From Thunnus maccoyii (taxonomy: Eukaryota > Chordata > Actinopteri > Scombriformes > Scombridae), in the NCBI RefSeq assembly GCF_910596095.1, contig NC_056536.1, positions 19,529,791-19,593,790 on the forward strand: 64,000 nucleotides of DNA. The letters are read 5' to 3'. This document shows positions 1-12,133 of the stretch, piece after piece. The notes beneath the pieces were generated by a model. That model saw only the letters and a program-made list of their open reading frames with translations, did no database searches and was not told where the DNA came from. The position numbers and the translations under genes were made by a program. The stretch's first letter is position 1. Each line of letters starts with the position of its first letter.

Positions 1-266
1 ATGTCTGACACACATTTAACAGCTTACAGTACAACAAACAAAAAACTACAGTCATTATGTTAAAATAGCCCTGAAAATGAAACATTGGTGGAAAAAAAGT
101 CTTTGCATAATTTTATAGTGTAACTCAAAAAAGGATATATTGGGCTACTATTGAGCTATTCACATATAGTGACACTATTTCTTGTGTTCTTTCACCTTGA
201 AACAGCGAGTGTGTATCATCACATTAATAGCCTATATGAATATGTCTTAATGTGTGTATGTTGCAG

Positions 267-3200
267 CATGAGACTGCCTCTCGAGAGATGTTTGACTACC
301 TGGTGGATGATAATGATCTGAAGCCAGTGATGGAGCAATACGGCCTGAAGCTGCCTGAGGACCAGACTTTCATCACAGAGATGTTTGCAGGACCTCTGGA
401 CACTAATGCAGCTCAAGGCCAGACGGTACCTGCCAGTGTGAAATTGTGTGTAATCAGTCAGTATCCTTTTACAGCAGCCAACGTCTGATGCCATTGTTGT
501 GCCATCGTCTTCACAGTGGCCGTATAAAGGCCGACCAGAGGACAAGTCCTTCCTCTATGAAATCGTGGCCAACAAAAGAAATGGCATTGATGTGGACAAG
601 TTTGACTACTTTGCCAGGTGAGGTTTGTTAAACAGCAACTGTAGGATAATTAACTTTTTCCCTTTAGAGTTATGAACTACAATGTTATTTAATTACTACA
701 ATTACATTATCCTCATGATTATTTTAACAATGTTTGGCATTCCCCAGCATAGTATTGTTGTTTTAACTTAATAGGCTCATCTTCACATTTTCAGGGACTG
801 CCACCACCTGGGCATCCAGAACAACTTTGACCATCAACGCTTCATCATGTTTGCCAGGGTGTGTGATGTGGAAGGGCAGAAGCACATCTGTGTTAGAGAC
901 AAGGTGCTGAAACTTTTACTGCTGCTTTTTTTTTTTTAATCAGATTTTTTGAAACAGCAAAATAGCAAAGATGAATTGTGACAAAACTAAAAGCGATACT
1001 CTCAACAGGAGGTGGGCAATCTGTATGACATGTTCTACACAAGGATCAGTCTCCACAGAAGAGCCTACCAGCACAAAGTGAAAAATATCATAGAAGCTAT
1101 GTGAGTACCTACCCATCCCATGTTGGTACTCAACATGTTAACATGTTGCTTGTTCACCTGTCTGATGAGGAGCTTATTTACTTTGCTTCATGATTTACCC
1201 TTTTGTATAGCATGCTGCAAAATGTTCTCAAAAGTGACAATATGTTGTGTTTATCCAGGATCACAGAGGCCTTTGTAAAAGCAGATGGGCACATCAAAAT
1301 TAAAGGCAAAGATGGGAAGAAGTTCACTCTCTCCACAGCCATAGATGACATGGAGGCCTACACCAAGCTGACAGGTTTGTAGAGATCACTGTGTGCTGTT
1401 AGCTTGTGTTTTTGGAACATCAAGAGAAAAGGAAAAGAGCACCACCTTTATAATGTTTAAAAAAATACTACATACACATCTTTTAAAACATGCAACATTG
1501 TCAGTCAATATTATCACAAAGTCTTTGAAGATTCTATAATACGTTAAGTAATTTCAGTGCTGGATGATCAGTCACTTACCTGCCTGGTGGTATCAATGGA
1601 TGCTTTAAGTCTTCTAATTCAGCTCACTGTGTGCTATTAGCTTATGTTTTTAGAACATCAAGAGAAAAGGAAAAGAGCACCACCTTTATAATGTTTAAAA
1701 GAATACTATATACGCATCTTTTAAAACATGCAACATTGTCAGACTGCTGTCAGTATTATTCTTATTTTGAAGACTCTGAAGTACTTTAAGGAATATCAGT
1801 GCTGGATGATCAGTTACAGCACACAAAGAGACAAAATATTACAACTGTGGCAGAAACATCATATGCATACTGGCTGCTGAGGAATTATGTATCAAAACCT
1901 ATGCTATAGATATCTACAGCGAGACTCCAATTATCCACTTGCATTGACCACATGTCCAGCCTTACTTACTTACTAAGCACTTTAGCTGTTCAGTTACAAC
2001 AATATCATCTTAGCTTGCTAGTTAACAACTAATTATAAACTAACACAAACACATGGATGAATTGTATTTCTGACAAATGAGCTAAATAATATCACCCTGA
2101 TGGCTTCAGTCTCGCTGCTCTAAAAGGTCATCTTCAATACAATCCATGTAGAAGTCATGGAAATAAAGAAAGCTCATTGTTTTTGTGTTGTAGCGTAGAG
2201 CTAGTTAGTCCTTAAGTATGATAAGAAAAACGTAAGACCAGACTGTTGTCTTGGTCTAACATAACCCTTTTTAGCTAACATACTAACAGTAACAATAATT
2301 CTAACAGTGAACAACAACAAAAAAACATAACCCAACAAGATAACGTAGTTAGCTAATGCAATGCTCTTTGGCCTTGGAAGTAACCATAGATATTTACAAT
2401 ATCGATGCCATGTTCCAGGCTGTGGGATATGTTTCAGTTGCCGTCATATTTATCTGGTCTTCTGGTCACTCTCTGCAGAAAAGGATACCAGAATTTTGTG
2501 CTGCATTTGAATTTTCTAAAGAAAGAACTGCTGCCCTTACTGCCCTGCTGCTTGCTCTGTGTGTGTGTGTGTAAATATGAATATTGAAACAAAATGCTAT
2601 GCATGTTATGGCATATTTGACATGCACCGACATTTGACATTTTTAATAGTTATATCTATTTAAAACATATTCAGTCTCTATTCTAAATATAATAAATGGT
2701 CAACTGAGAGTAGAAGCAACTTGCTGAAGTTTCAAAGGCATCTGATTTTGATGATGTTTGTAAAATGAAAAATAATTACTCCAGATCCCATAAATTTAAG
2801 AGCTGTAATGAGTACAGATTGAGCTGCCTGCTTTTATAAATCAAGTTTAAATCTAATTAATTTTGTAATCTTTGTAATTGTTTTTTTCACATTTAAGAAC
2901 AAATTAATGAAGTAATGTTTATCACATACTTATATAGCTTAGTTTTGTGACTTATGCCTCTCAGTTTACTGTCAATTATTTATTTGAGAAGCACTAAAAT
3001 TTAATTTGTGACCTTGACTTTGGTTTGTTTTAACTGACGGATCTTCTGCTCTGTTTCTCTGTTTGTCCTGTAGATTCTGTGTTCGAAAAAATACTCAACC
3101 CCTCCTCCTCAGAGCTGGCTGAGGCGAGGAAGATTCTGGAAAAGATCATCTCTCGACAACTCTACAAGTTTCTGGGCCAAACAAAGGCCAAAAGGCTGCC

Positions 3201-6063
3201 AGAGGGAGGGGCTGTGCAAAATAGAAGAAATGATGAGAGATTCATTGATGTCACCGAGGTGTTCACCATGTCTTTGTGTGCCTGCATCGTATTACACTTC
3301 TGCTTGATGTGGACTAAAACACAGCCTATTCCTGTCAGTCCTAGAAATTGAATTTAGAGGATGTGATAGCAGCGTGAGCATAATTATGGGGTCAAATGTC
3401 ACTTGTCACACTACTAACGCCATGTCTACACAGAAAGTATTTCAGCTGCCTTTCTATTTACTCCCATTAAAATCAAAGCATATCTGTTCCGTCAGACGTG
3501 CATGAGATGGACAAATGAACAACACAGTTGAAACGCTTTCAGTATTGAATTCGGTTCAATCATGGCTCATAAATACTCTGCATAGCCGCTGGGGCTCAAG
3601 AGGTAGAGCAAGTTTGAGATTAATTCTCAGACTCTTCCTGTCCATATGTTGATGTGTCCTTGAGCAAGACACTGAACCCCAAGTTGTTCCTGACAGGCAG
3701 GTCAGCGCCTTACATGGCAGCTTTGCCACCACTGGTGTGTTTGTATGTGTGTATGAACAGTAAGGCACTTTGGCCTTTAAGGTAGTAAAGCACAGCCTAT
3801 TTACATGTTAACATGTACATGTCATTCTCAAGGTGCGGTGCTGATAAAATGATTCTTTTATTAAAGCAACATCATCTGGCAAAATCAACTTAAGTATACG
3901 TTAATGTGGGCGTGCTCTGAACTGTTTGCTGTCAAGATGAAATGAGTCAAATCTATTGTCCTTCATACTTTTCTCCTCTCTCAGGAGATAATTTCCACTT
4001 GGAAAGAGGAACTGGCTCAAGCCGTCCCTGATGCTCAGGATGGGCTGAACCCAGAGGACTTTGAAATTATTGTAAGTTTTCAAGTCTAATTACTTTCACT
4101 TCAATTTTCTTCAAATATTGGGTTTAGTTGATTATCATTTGATTTGTATCATGTTGCCTACCTCTGTTGTGGCATAATTTAATTAAATTGCCAAATTTTA
4201 AAAACAGGCTTCTCTCTCATCCTTCTCTTTTAGAAAGTCACTATAAACTATGGGAAGAAGGACCAGAATCCTGTTGATGATGTATATTTCTACAGCAAAA
4301 ATGATCATACTAGAGCTTTCCAGATCCCTCAAGAACAGGTTGGATATAAAGCACTGACAGCAAGAATTTGAATCCTCTGTTTGTTTCTTGTGTGTTCATT
4401 CATTTTTCTTAAATGTATGCTACTGTCTTTCCTGTCAGATGTCTGAGCTGCGCCCAACATGCTTTTCTGAGATGTTGATTATGGTTTACTGCAAGAGGAC
4501 TGATGACAAGAGTCTGGAGGCTGCCAAGAAGCACTTTTCCCAGTGGTGCACAAATAAGGGCTTTCAGGTAATATTTAGATGTTAAAAAGCATAGAAATGT
4601 CAAAGGCTGCAGTGTATTAGTAACGGCAGTGTCAGCTGACAGAAAGTTACCCATTAACACAATAGCCAGGTGCCTACTGGAACAATGAATCAGGTTTTGT
4701 AATCCCTGTTCATTCTGACCGATAGAAGATCCCAAATGTGCTTCTAATGACAAGTCAAGTCAATTTTATTTATAAAGTACATTTAAAAACATTCTGTGTT
4801 TATAAATTTCATTTCATGTGCAGGAAATGGTGTATGCATGGTTTTTGTGTGTATGCATTGTTTATGCATCTGACCTCCAGAGTATACAGTAGTCGACTGT
4901 ATCAAAAGCAGCAGAAAGGTCCAATAACATTAAAACAGAAACGTTTCCACCATCTAAGGACAGCAGTAAGTTATTTGTTAATCTTAGCAGAGCGGACTCA
5001 GTACTGTGGTGCATCCTGAAATCTGACTAGAATTTGTCTAAAATGTTGTTCCTCTGTTAAAAAAAGAAGAAGAAAAAAAAGAAAACTTTTTCCAGAGCTT
5101 TTCAGAGAGAACACAATTTTGAGATTGGGTGGAAGTTATTAAGTGTAGTTGGATCTAATTTGTTTTTTTGATTAGAGGTTGAATGACAGCATGCTTGAAG
5201 GAGAGTGGGATGTAACCATTAACTAGGGATGAGTTTATTATGGATAAAATACTGGGCCCAACTGTATCAAACATTTGCTTAAGGAGATGAGGTGGAATTA
5301 TAACCAGCGGGCAAGTAGTGGGATTCATCTGTGAAATAATGAGGGAGGGAAGAAAGAGAAATGGGTTCAAAATGATTAAAAATTGCAGGTTGTTTGATTA
5401 AATCAGAGGGATCATGGAAAAGAGTTAAGATGTGAGACCTTATAATGTCAATTTTAGTGATAAAGAATTGTAAGAAATTTGCACAGGTTTCAGGAGATAC
5501 CTCAGGACAATTTATGGCTGTAAGATTAAGAATTGTACTTATTGTCTTTACTAAGATCTTTTTTAATTTTTTAAAATGATGTCTGAAAAATATTTTACTC
5601 TTTTAGCCTTGATACCACGCTGAGATTTGGGATTTTGGTTGAGGTGTGAGGAGGCAAAAACAATGGGCCTACGGTCTGATAAAACGCCACAGTATTAAAA
5701 GATCAGATTTTGTTACTGAAATAGACAATAGATCAGAAAATTCAGAGATAAAAGTATTGTTAAATTGTAAATGAATGCACAGGGTACTGGACTTGACATG
5801 TCAATCCTGCACAGTAGCAATTCAAAGGTTAGATATTTTTCATAAATAACAGAGGACAAAATCCTCAGTCTTCATTTTGAGCAAATATGTAAAAGTTCTA
5901 TTACTCTCTGACCTTGGATCTGTTGTTAGTGCAGTCTATAGTGCCCTGGCTCAGTTGTGATGAACTGCATCTCTCTGAGTGCACTCTGCACTGCTCTTGT
6001 TAATACTGATGTTTTTGTCCTTGTTCTCTTCAAATGCAGGTTGGAGACACAGTAGGACTGTAG
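267..6063 (+). CDS. samhd1: SAMHD1 paralogue, copy 1 (3' part, exons 7-16)
   Basis: Ten exons join in frame (368 codons plus stop): 267-425, 517-617, 795-903, 1009-1100, 1259-1374, 3074-3258, 3985-4071, 4234-4338, 4439-4567, 6040-6063, all with AG/GT borders. Exons 1-6 lie left of the window. The family hydrolyses dNTPs to deoxynucleosides and triphosphate as a GTP/dNTP-activated tetramer, limiting retroviral and DNA-virus replication. Visible residues, in human numbering: D311, K312, Y315 and D319 in exon 8 ([10 protein letters not shown]), R352/K354/N358 (RDKEVGN), R366, H370, R372, Y374, H376 and K377 ([13 protein letters not shown]). Exon 12 is 18 nt longer than in copies 2 and 3 and encodes a basic loop ([14 protein letters not shown]). 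The last exon encodes only VGDTVGL then TAG, well short of mammalian SAMHD1. No frameshift or internal stop seen. Family assignment is firm; activity is inferred. Confidence 0.9.
1381..1815 (+). repeat. 240-bp tandem duplication in intron 11 of copy 1
   Basis: The segment starting CACTGTGTGCTGTTAG at about 1385 recurs at about 1625 with a period of 240 bp. Copies 2 and 3 have a single version (23521 and 48549 onward) that resembles the second unit more. The first unit is more diverged. Confidence 0.8.
3585..3788 (+). mobile_element. tRNA-derived SINE (V-SINE-like), intron 12 of copy 1
   Basis: GCCGCTGGGGCTCAAGAGG (tRNA-like box A region), then GTGTCCTTGAGCAAGACACT, GGCAGGTCAGCGCCTTACATG and GGCACTTTGG in the usual order of a common teleost tRNA SINE. 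Degenerate box B. Copies 2 and 3 keep only the first 60 bp. Confidence 0.7.
4745..5700 (-). mobile_element. LINE relic (reverse transcriptase fragment) in intron 15, copy 1
   Basis: Read on the minus strand, 5370-5155 encodes an RT stretch typical of fish L2/Rex-type LINEs ([17 protein letters not shown], then [15 protein letters not shown]). The region at 5040-4870 resembles the degraded next RT block. A LINE-like tail lies at 4752-4790. Broken by stops and indels; inactive. Confidence 0.6.
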
Positions 6064-6593
6064 CTCATCACTAATGGCTAAAACAATGAAGCTGAAGATG
6101 GTGGTAGCAAGCTGTAAAGCACAACCTACATGTGTAATAATGAGTAATTTAATATGAACATTTAATTTCAGGTTTAGGGATTTCAAACATTTAGTGGTAT
6201 TTGGTTTTAACGTGAATGATATGAATTGATGTGGAAATCTGATTATTATTTTGACTTTGGATGACTTTTGATCAGAGGCAGTTTTGGTGGTTGTTTTTAG
6301 TTATTTTATTGTAGCTTTCTTCACTTTCAGCATTTATTGTCACTTATTTACTGTTTTTAAATGTCTCCATTATGGTGGTTTTATATATATTATTTTATAT
6401 TATATCTATCTATATGAAATAAGAATTGAATAATGTGTGATAAATCACTTATTACTGTTATAATTACATCATATATCACCAATTTTACTACTACTTATTC
6501 TATGTAGCTCAACCTGCATGTTACTTTCATCAATGTTATCTATATCAACTATAATTCTATTGAGACAGGTTGATAACAGATTGCACTATTTGA

Positions 6594-6599
6594 AATAAA
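6594..6599 (+). terminator. Polyadenylation signal, copy 1 (distal)
   Basis: AATAAA followed about 20 nt later by a GT-rich element (TGTTGTGTGTCC), the usual poly(A) site layout. In copy 1 it is the only good signal after the stop at 6063, because the proximal one present in copies 2 and 3 is deleted. Confidence 0.55.
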
Positions 6600-7103
6600 A
6601 CTGTCTTTCTCTCTGTTGTGTGTCCTTGTGTAGTTCAATTTCTTTCAACACCATGGGGAATCTTTTTTTTTTTAAATGTGCTCCAAAAAATGCTTTAACT
6701 TTTATGTTAAATTTTATGTTAAAATATAGTTTCTAGTAGGTAATATGGGAACCCAAAAGTTACGTTTTTTTTTTAAAAAAAAATCTTACATTCACAAGAT
6801 AATGTCTTGTGGCATGACTTATGGTCTTGTCATTTAAGATAATAACTAGTATTCATATGGAATCTAATAATGGTCATTTGAGCTTGTGAAATGGTTTGTG
6901 AAAGTGTAATAAAGTTTTGCAGCTGTAGAAGTATTTTGTGTACGTGTAGTTAAAATTTGTGCAAGATTTTTTTCAACAGTGAAGTTTCACAAAGTCTAAG
7001 AGACAAACACACAAATTTCCTACCTGTGGGTGTGACACTGAAGTTGCAACTACAAACTGCAAGTTACGAGTACGAATTTCAACCGTTTTTGACGTGTGAA
7101 TCC

Positions 7104-8083
7104 GATTGGTCAAATGCAGAGTCAATCTGTCCAATCAGGGGGCAGATGGTTCTGTTGCATTCATGCCCCTGCAGGTCTTGAAAGATAGACGATGGTGCGA
7201 GCTCTCCTGCAACCCAGGTGGGTTTAATTGTACTTGAGGATGCTGTAAATATTAATGGTAAATATTTCAATGTGTTGTGTATTTAGCTTGTAGTTAGTTC
7301 GCTGTTATTTTAAGGCAACGCAGTTGTCCAAAATGTATATTTTCATGTTCAGAAGGGCCGCTTTATGTACTCAGAATAGAACAGTAATGTAGCTTTTTGT
7401 TAGCAAATGTCTGCCAGCATAACCAAAGTAGCCGCTGGCAGGAATTTTTCAAACTGAAGGCAAACCACCTATGATGACGTACCGTAATTACACATAATTA
7501 GACTAATTAACACTAGTACACTCCTTAGTATTTACAATTTGGTAGATTTAGGACAATCTAGCTCCTGTGGGATTACAGAAGCTTCATTGCAAATGTGAAG
7601 ATAGTATCAGGTTTATATTGGCTTGCTTACTAAGATGAAGTTAACATTAGCTATTAGCTTAGTTAAGGTTGATGATAACAGTAAGCCAGTAAATTTGCAG
7701 AAAAGTTGATTATGTTTTCTGTACTGCAATTGGTTTGCATTTTAATCTTATTCTGTTTGTTGGCACAGGGAGAGCTGATGGTGGCTGTGGCTGCTTCTAC
7801 GAGCTGACGGTCCAGTGGAAGTGTGAGCAGTTGACAGGAAACAGGCAGAGGGTGTCAATGAGCCTGGCGCTGAGGATCCTGCTCGGTGTGTTGGTCAGAA
7901 ATGAAGGGAAATACCGACAACTGTGGACAGGAAATGCTACAACCAATGACTAGAGACAATTTCAACGCTGCTGTGTATGGAGGCTCACATATTGCAGGAG
8001 GGAGTATTGCACAGAGGATCAGGAGCTGTTGTGGAGAATCTGATATCCAGAGTGTCACAGAAAGCACAGTTTCATCTGTATGA
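7104..8083 (+). ncRNA. Putative CCAAT-promoter, two-exon transcript (block 2 spacer)
   Basis: Two CCAAT elements in opposite orientation (GATTGGT 7104-7110, CCAATCA 7131-7137) precede a GC-richer segment ending at a donor-like CCCAG/GTGGGT (7217/7218). A candidate acceptor TGGCACAG ends at 7768 and opens a GC-rich segment running to about 8083. The longest frame there encodes about 70 residues with no family I recognise (GGCGCFYELTVQWKCEQL...). Unit is almost unchanged at 30769-31748. It could be a non-coding RNA, a relic gene or part of an old element; function unknown. Confidence 0.3.
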
Positions 8084-8164
8084 GGATGTAGCTTTCATTT
8101 CAATTTTTGTTAAATGTTAAAGACAAATGAGACAGCAACTGTCTGTGCTAGACAACTTTACATT

Positions 8165-8502
8165 GTTTATCTTACAAATGTAAATCCTTTTTTAGAACAA
8201 AAGTCCCTACTTTCTGTCCTTTCTTTTTTGTTTGAGTGAATTTAGGCTCACCACCTCAGTTTCAACCTTCAAGTCCCTTCTTAAAACACACTTATTCAGG
8301 CTTTTTCCTGTTCTCAATCTGTACTCTGCTGTTAGCTTATTTTTTGTTTATTGTGGTTGGATTTTGAGTGGTTTTGTTAATTTTGTTTTGTTTTTATTTC
8401 ATTCTACATTTTATATAAGCATTGAGTGTTCCAATGCTCTGTGAAGAACTTAGTAACTATTGTTTTGAAAAGTGCTATACAAATAAAGTTATTATTATTA
8501 TT

Positions 8503-8574
<72 letters not shown>
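8165..8574 (+). mobile_element. LINE 3' end with trinucleotide tail
   Basis: Encodes the typical C-terminal end of a fish LINE ORF2 (SVSTFKSLLKTHLF at about 8260-8301), followed by a 3'UTR ending GTGCTATACAAATAAAG and a (ATT)n(GTT)n tail at 8489-8574. Its inner part forms the outer end of the left inverted-repeat arm. Confidence 0.6.
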
Positions 8575-10168
8575 AAATCCCTGATCTGTGTGTTCCCTTG
8601 TTAAAAAGTTGAAATGTTTAATTATAACAATCCTGGATAGAATGAAGAGTGTAAAAAGTAAGTTACTAATATGACTGTATGTGATGGTTTCTCTGCATCA
8701 TCTGGTCATTAATAGATTGATTTGTGTTTGAGTAGCTAACATAGACATGACAGTAAAAAGAGATTTGTTAGTTTGGTAGTTTATTTGTGTAATGTTACCC
8801 TGTCAGGAGGTGAGAAATCACTTTATTTGTACCATTTTACCATACTAAGTATCTATGCTTTTCATTATTCATATTGTCTGAGAGTTCATTTTCAAATGGA
8901 TCACCGAGTACCCAGACCCTGAAAGACATTTAGACAGCTAATGTAGACTAATGAGGTGCTTTTAAAAGCCCTTTTTTTTTTAAAGGGGAGGCCTAACATG
9001 CCTTTCCAGTGCTAATAGAAACTCTGGGATAGAAACCAGGTTTAAAAGAATTATTAATAATAATAAATTCAGAAGTGAGAAGCAGTTTTTCTCAGTAGCT
9101 AAAGCCACATGGTCAGAGTGAAACGTTCATTTTCAGTAGTGGACCACATAACTGGCTTATTTCTAATATTAAACGCTAATATCATGTGGCTAAATCATTC
9201 TAAACCTACTGAAATTGATTTCCGTAGGGTTCAATAGAGCTGAGAAAGTTGGAGAAACAATGATGAAGGCTTGTGGCCTAATCTGACAATATGCTGCCGG
9301 TACATCATGCAATTCTGCGATGCAAATCTCCCCTGAGTTTGATTTCTGTATGTAAATCTGAAGCTTGATTTCCCTGTGGACTCTTCCTGACTCATTTGAC
9401 TGCGAGATGTGATACAGTAACAGTAACAGTATTTGCTTCCCATAATTTGGTGCTTGAAAAAGTTAACCACAACACCTGTGTTTCTCTAAGGTTTCATACC
9501 TCTCTTTATATATTATTCTTTACTCTGCTCTTTTATTGTTTTCTTTTGTCCATTGTGTCTCGGCAATTGGTGACTGCATGAGTGAAAATCCTACACAGTA
9601 TCTGGAAGTTCTGGCAGATCACAGAACAAGGCAAGATAATTATCAAACATCACACTACAATTTCAGGGCTAGAGCTTGTAGCATAAATGACAAGCAAGGG
9701 TGAAAGATATCAGGACCAGTCAATGAACATTCACCACCACATAATCAACATTGTGCTTCTTTACCTCTCTAAAGTCCATTGTCAGTCTACAGCCAATGAT
9801 GATGAGAAAGGCTAGATAAAATGACAAGGATGTTTGCAGCATGAAATTAAGAAAGACTAGTTAGTTGTTCCTTCCACAGAACAGCATGTTTTCTTATGAG
9901 TCATAAATAGACTAGGTGTGTTATGTCCTATTTTGTTTTACCAGCTGCTTAATGATCCCATTTGCATTGTTTTGAATCCATTCATGTGTAGCTTTGGCTT
10001 CATGCTTGGGCTCATTGGGCCTCAAGCAAGTATATTTTATTATTGATATCCTAAATCTCTAGCTTTTTTCTGTGAGGTTTGTTCGTACAAATGTTCCACG
10101 TGATTCACCAAATCCCCTCAACTGCACAAATTTTCATAAATTGCTTTTGTCCTGATGAGTGCAACCTG
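8253..10168 (+). repeat. Large inverted repeat, left arm (block 2)
   Basis: Reverse complement of 13845-15784. Outer end is ACCTCAGTTTCAACC; inner end is near GAGTGCAACCTG. Arm length about 1.9 kb. Includes a LINE 3' end with a trinucleotide tail and an otherwise unidentified AT-rich segment. Confidence 0.88.
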
Positions 10169-10209
10169 TTCATGAGTGCACATTTGTGAGATTTGATTCT
10201 CAGCATAAT

Positions 10210-12133
10210 TGTGATCACATGTGGGGACTGGCTCCCAAATAGTAATTGAGAGCAGCTGGGTGCATTCCCCTCTTGGCCAATCAGGGTGTGACGACGCCCT
10301 TTTTCTGGGGTTTAAGAGAGGAGAGAAACTGCACACCCTGGTCACTCTGTTCTTTCCTCAAGTGGTTACATTACATTACATTACATTACATTACATTACA
10401 TTACATTTAATTTTATTTCATTTCATTTCATTTCATTTAGCAGACGCTTTTATCCAAAGCGACGTACATCTGAGACTGATACAACACAAGCAAGGATCTA
10501 GTCAGGAGACAAAAACACGAGTAAGTGCCATAAAGCTTAAGTTTGGGCCTGGTAGGACGTAGATGCCAACAAGCAGTGCAAAAAGGCAATGATTAGAATG
10601 AATATAGTGCATAGAAGTTGTTTGTTTGTTTTTTTACCCTACAGTTCATCAAGTGAAGAAGTGTTCGCGAAAGAGCTTGGTCTTTAGTCTTTTCTTAAAG
10701 ATTGAGAGGGACTCTGCAGATCGAACAGAGTTTGGTAACTCGTTCCACCACCGGGGAACTACAGAGGAGAAGAGTCTAGCTAGTCACTTAGAGCCCTGTT
10801 GTGGTGGTGGTACCAGGTGCCTTTAAAGAGCGTAGTGGGCGGGAGGGAGTGTAGACCTGAATGAGGGAGTTCAGGTAGGCAGGAGCCATTTTAGTTGCTA
10901 TTTTGTAAGCAAGTCTCAGGGTTTTGAATTTGATGCGGGCAGCAACTGGGAGCCAGTGGAGGGATATCAACAGCGAGGTGACATGTGCTGTTTTGGGCTG
11001 ATTGAAGACCAGACGCGCTGCCGCGTTCTGGATCATCTGCAGAGGTTTAAGTGTACATGCAGGGAGGCCTGCCAGTGAGGAGTTGCAGTAGTCGATGCGT
11101 GATATAACGAGAGCCTGTACCAGGAGTTGGGCTGCATGCTCAGACAGGTAGGGTCTGATCTTTCTGATGTTGTACAAGGCGAATCGACATGATCGAGCGA
11201 CTGAGGTCACGTGAACCTTAAAGGTTAGTTGGTCATCAATCATGACACCCAAAGTTCGGGCAGACTTTGTGGGTTGATTCGAGCTGGATGCTGACATTTT
11301 GTTTATGGAAGGACTGGCTGGTATGACAAGGAGCTCGGTTTTAGAGAGGTTAAGCTGAAGGTGGCGTTCTTTCATCCATGCCGATATATCGGCAAGGCAT
11401 GAAGAGATCCTAGCGGAGACTGAGTGGTCTTCCAGGGAATGACAGGAAGAGCTGGGTATCATCAGCATAGCAGTGGTATGAGAAACCATGGGAGTGGATG
11501 ATTGCGCCAAGTGAGGTGGTGTATAATGAGAAAAGCAGGGGACCAAGCACTGAGCCTTGGGGAAGCCCTGTGGATAAGCTGTGCAGTTTGGACATTTCTC
11601 CAGTCCAAGATACTCTATAATATCTCCCTAACAGGTAGGACATGAACCAGCGGAGGGCGGATCCTGAGATACCGAGCTCAGTGAGTGTGGAGAGGAGGAG
11701 TTGGTGGTTAACTGTATCCAAGGCAGCTGACAGGTCCAGTAGCAAAAGGGCTGAGGATTGACCAGCAGCTCTAGCTGAGCGCAGTGATTCCATGACCGAC
11801 AGTAGTGCAGTCTCGGTAGAGTGACCCTGTTTAAAGCCAGACTGATTTGGGTCGTACAGGTTGTTGGCAGAGAGGATTTCAAAGACTTGATTAAAGACTG
11901 TGCGCTCAAGTACTTTTGACAGGAAGGGCAGGAGTGAGGTTGCAGACCTCATTTGTAGAGATTGTCAGACAGAACCGCTGGTCTGTTCAGGCCCCTTTGA
12001 GTCTTCTTTCTGGTCTTTTGCCTTTCTGATTTGAGGGTACCTTTGAGGAACACTACAAAATAAACCTTTCAACCAAGCGACCTGCTTTGGGTCTCTCTTA
12101 ATGCTTTGTGCAAGAGGTTGTGCTTGCCTCACA
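10210..12133 (+). mobile_element. Putative solo LTR interrupted by an L2 element (block 2)
   Basis: The two flanks of the L2 insertion (10210-10365 and about 11966-12133) read together like a retroelement LTR: begins TG (TGTGATCACATG), has CCAAT (GGCCAATCAGGG), a TATA-like GGGTTTAAGAG, a later AATAAA (12059-12064), and ends CA (TGCCTCACA). No internal retroviral genes and no clear target duplication. Could instead be an ordinary promoter fragment. Confidence 0.35.
10366..11965 (-). mobile_element. 5'-truncated L2-type LINE (block 2)
   Basis: Minus-strand RT. 11952-11410 contains SGFKQGHSTETALL, LLDLSAALDTVNHQLL, GLPQGSVLGPLLFSLY and the catalytic YADDTQLF. A frameshift near 11415-11440 moves the frame to 11546-10788 (ISAWMKERHLQLNLSKTELL, SRIDYCNSSLAGLP, LHWLPVAARIKFK). 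The 3' end on this strand is a (TGTAA)n tail (10366-10406), typical of fish L2. Non-autonomous now: 5' truncated and frameshifted. Confidence 0.88.

Larger units (their letters stand above)
1..6849 (+). repeat. Segmental duplication block 1 (right part)
   Basis: Position 1 corresponds to 22138 and 47162; the block holds exons 7-16 of copy 1. It differs from the other two by several indels: it lacks roughly 660 bp and 360 bp of intron sequence present near 24970-25630 and 26360-26750, and about 570 bp of 3'UTR. Confidence 0.85.

Noticed and set aside
4409-4753. 114-codon minus-strand frame conserved in all three blocks (also 27468-27812, 52509-52853)
   Set aside because: It overlaps exon 15 in antisense; its conservation follows from the block duplication and exon constraint.
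8422-8604. Open frame made mostly of valine codons (also 32091-32273)
   Set aside because: Translation of the (ATT)n/(GTT)n tail of a LINE 3' end, not a gene.
10221-10562. 113-codon plus-strand frame across the (TTACA)n tract
   Set aside because: Artefact of the L2 3' tail on the opposite strand plus LTR-like flank.
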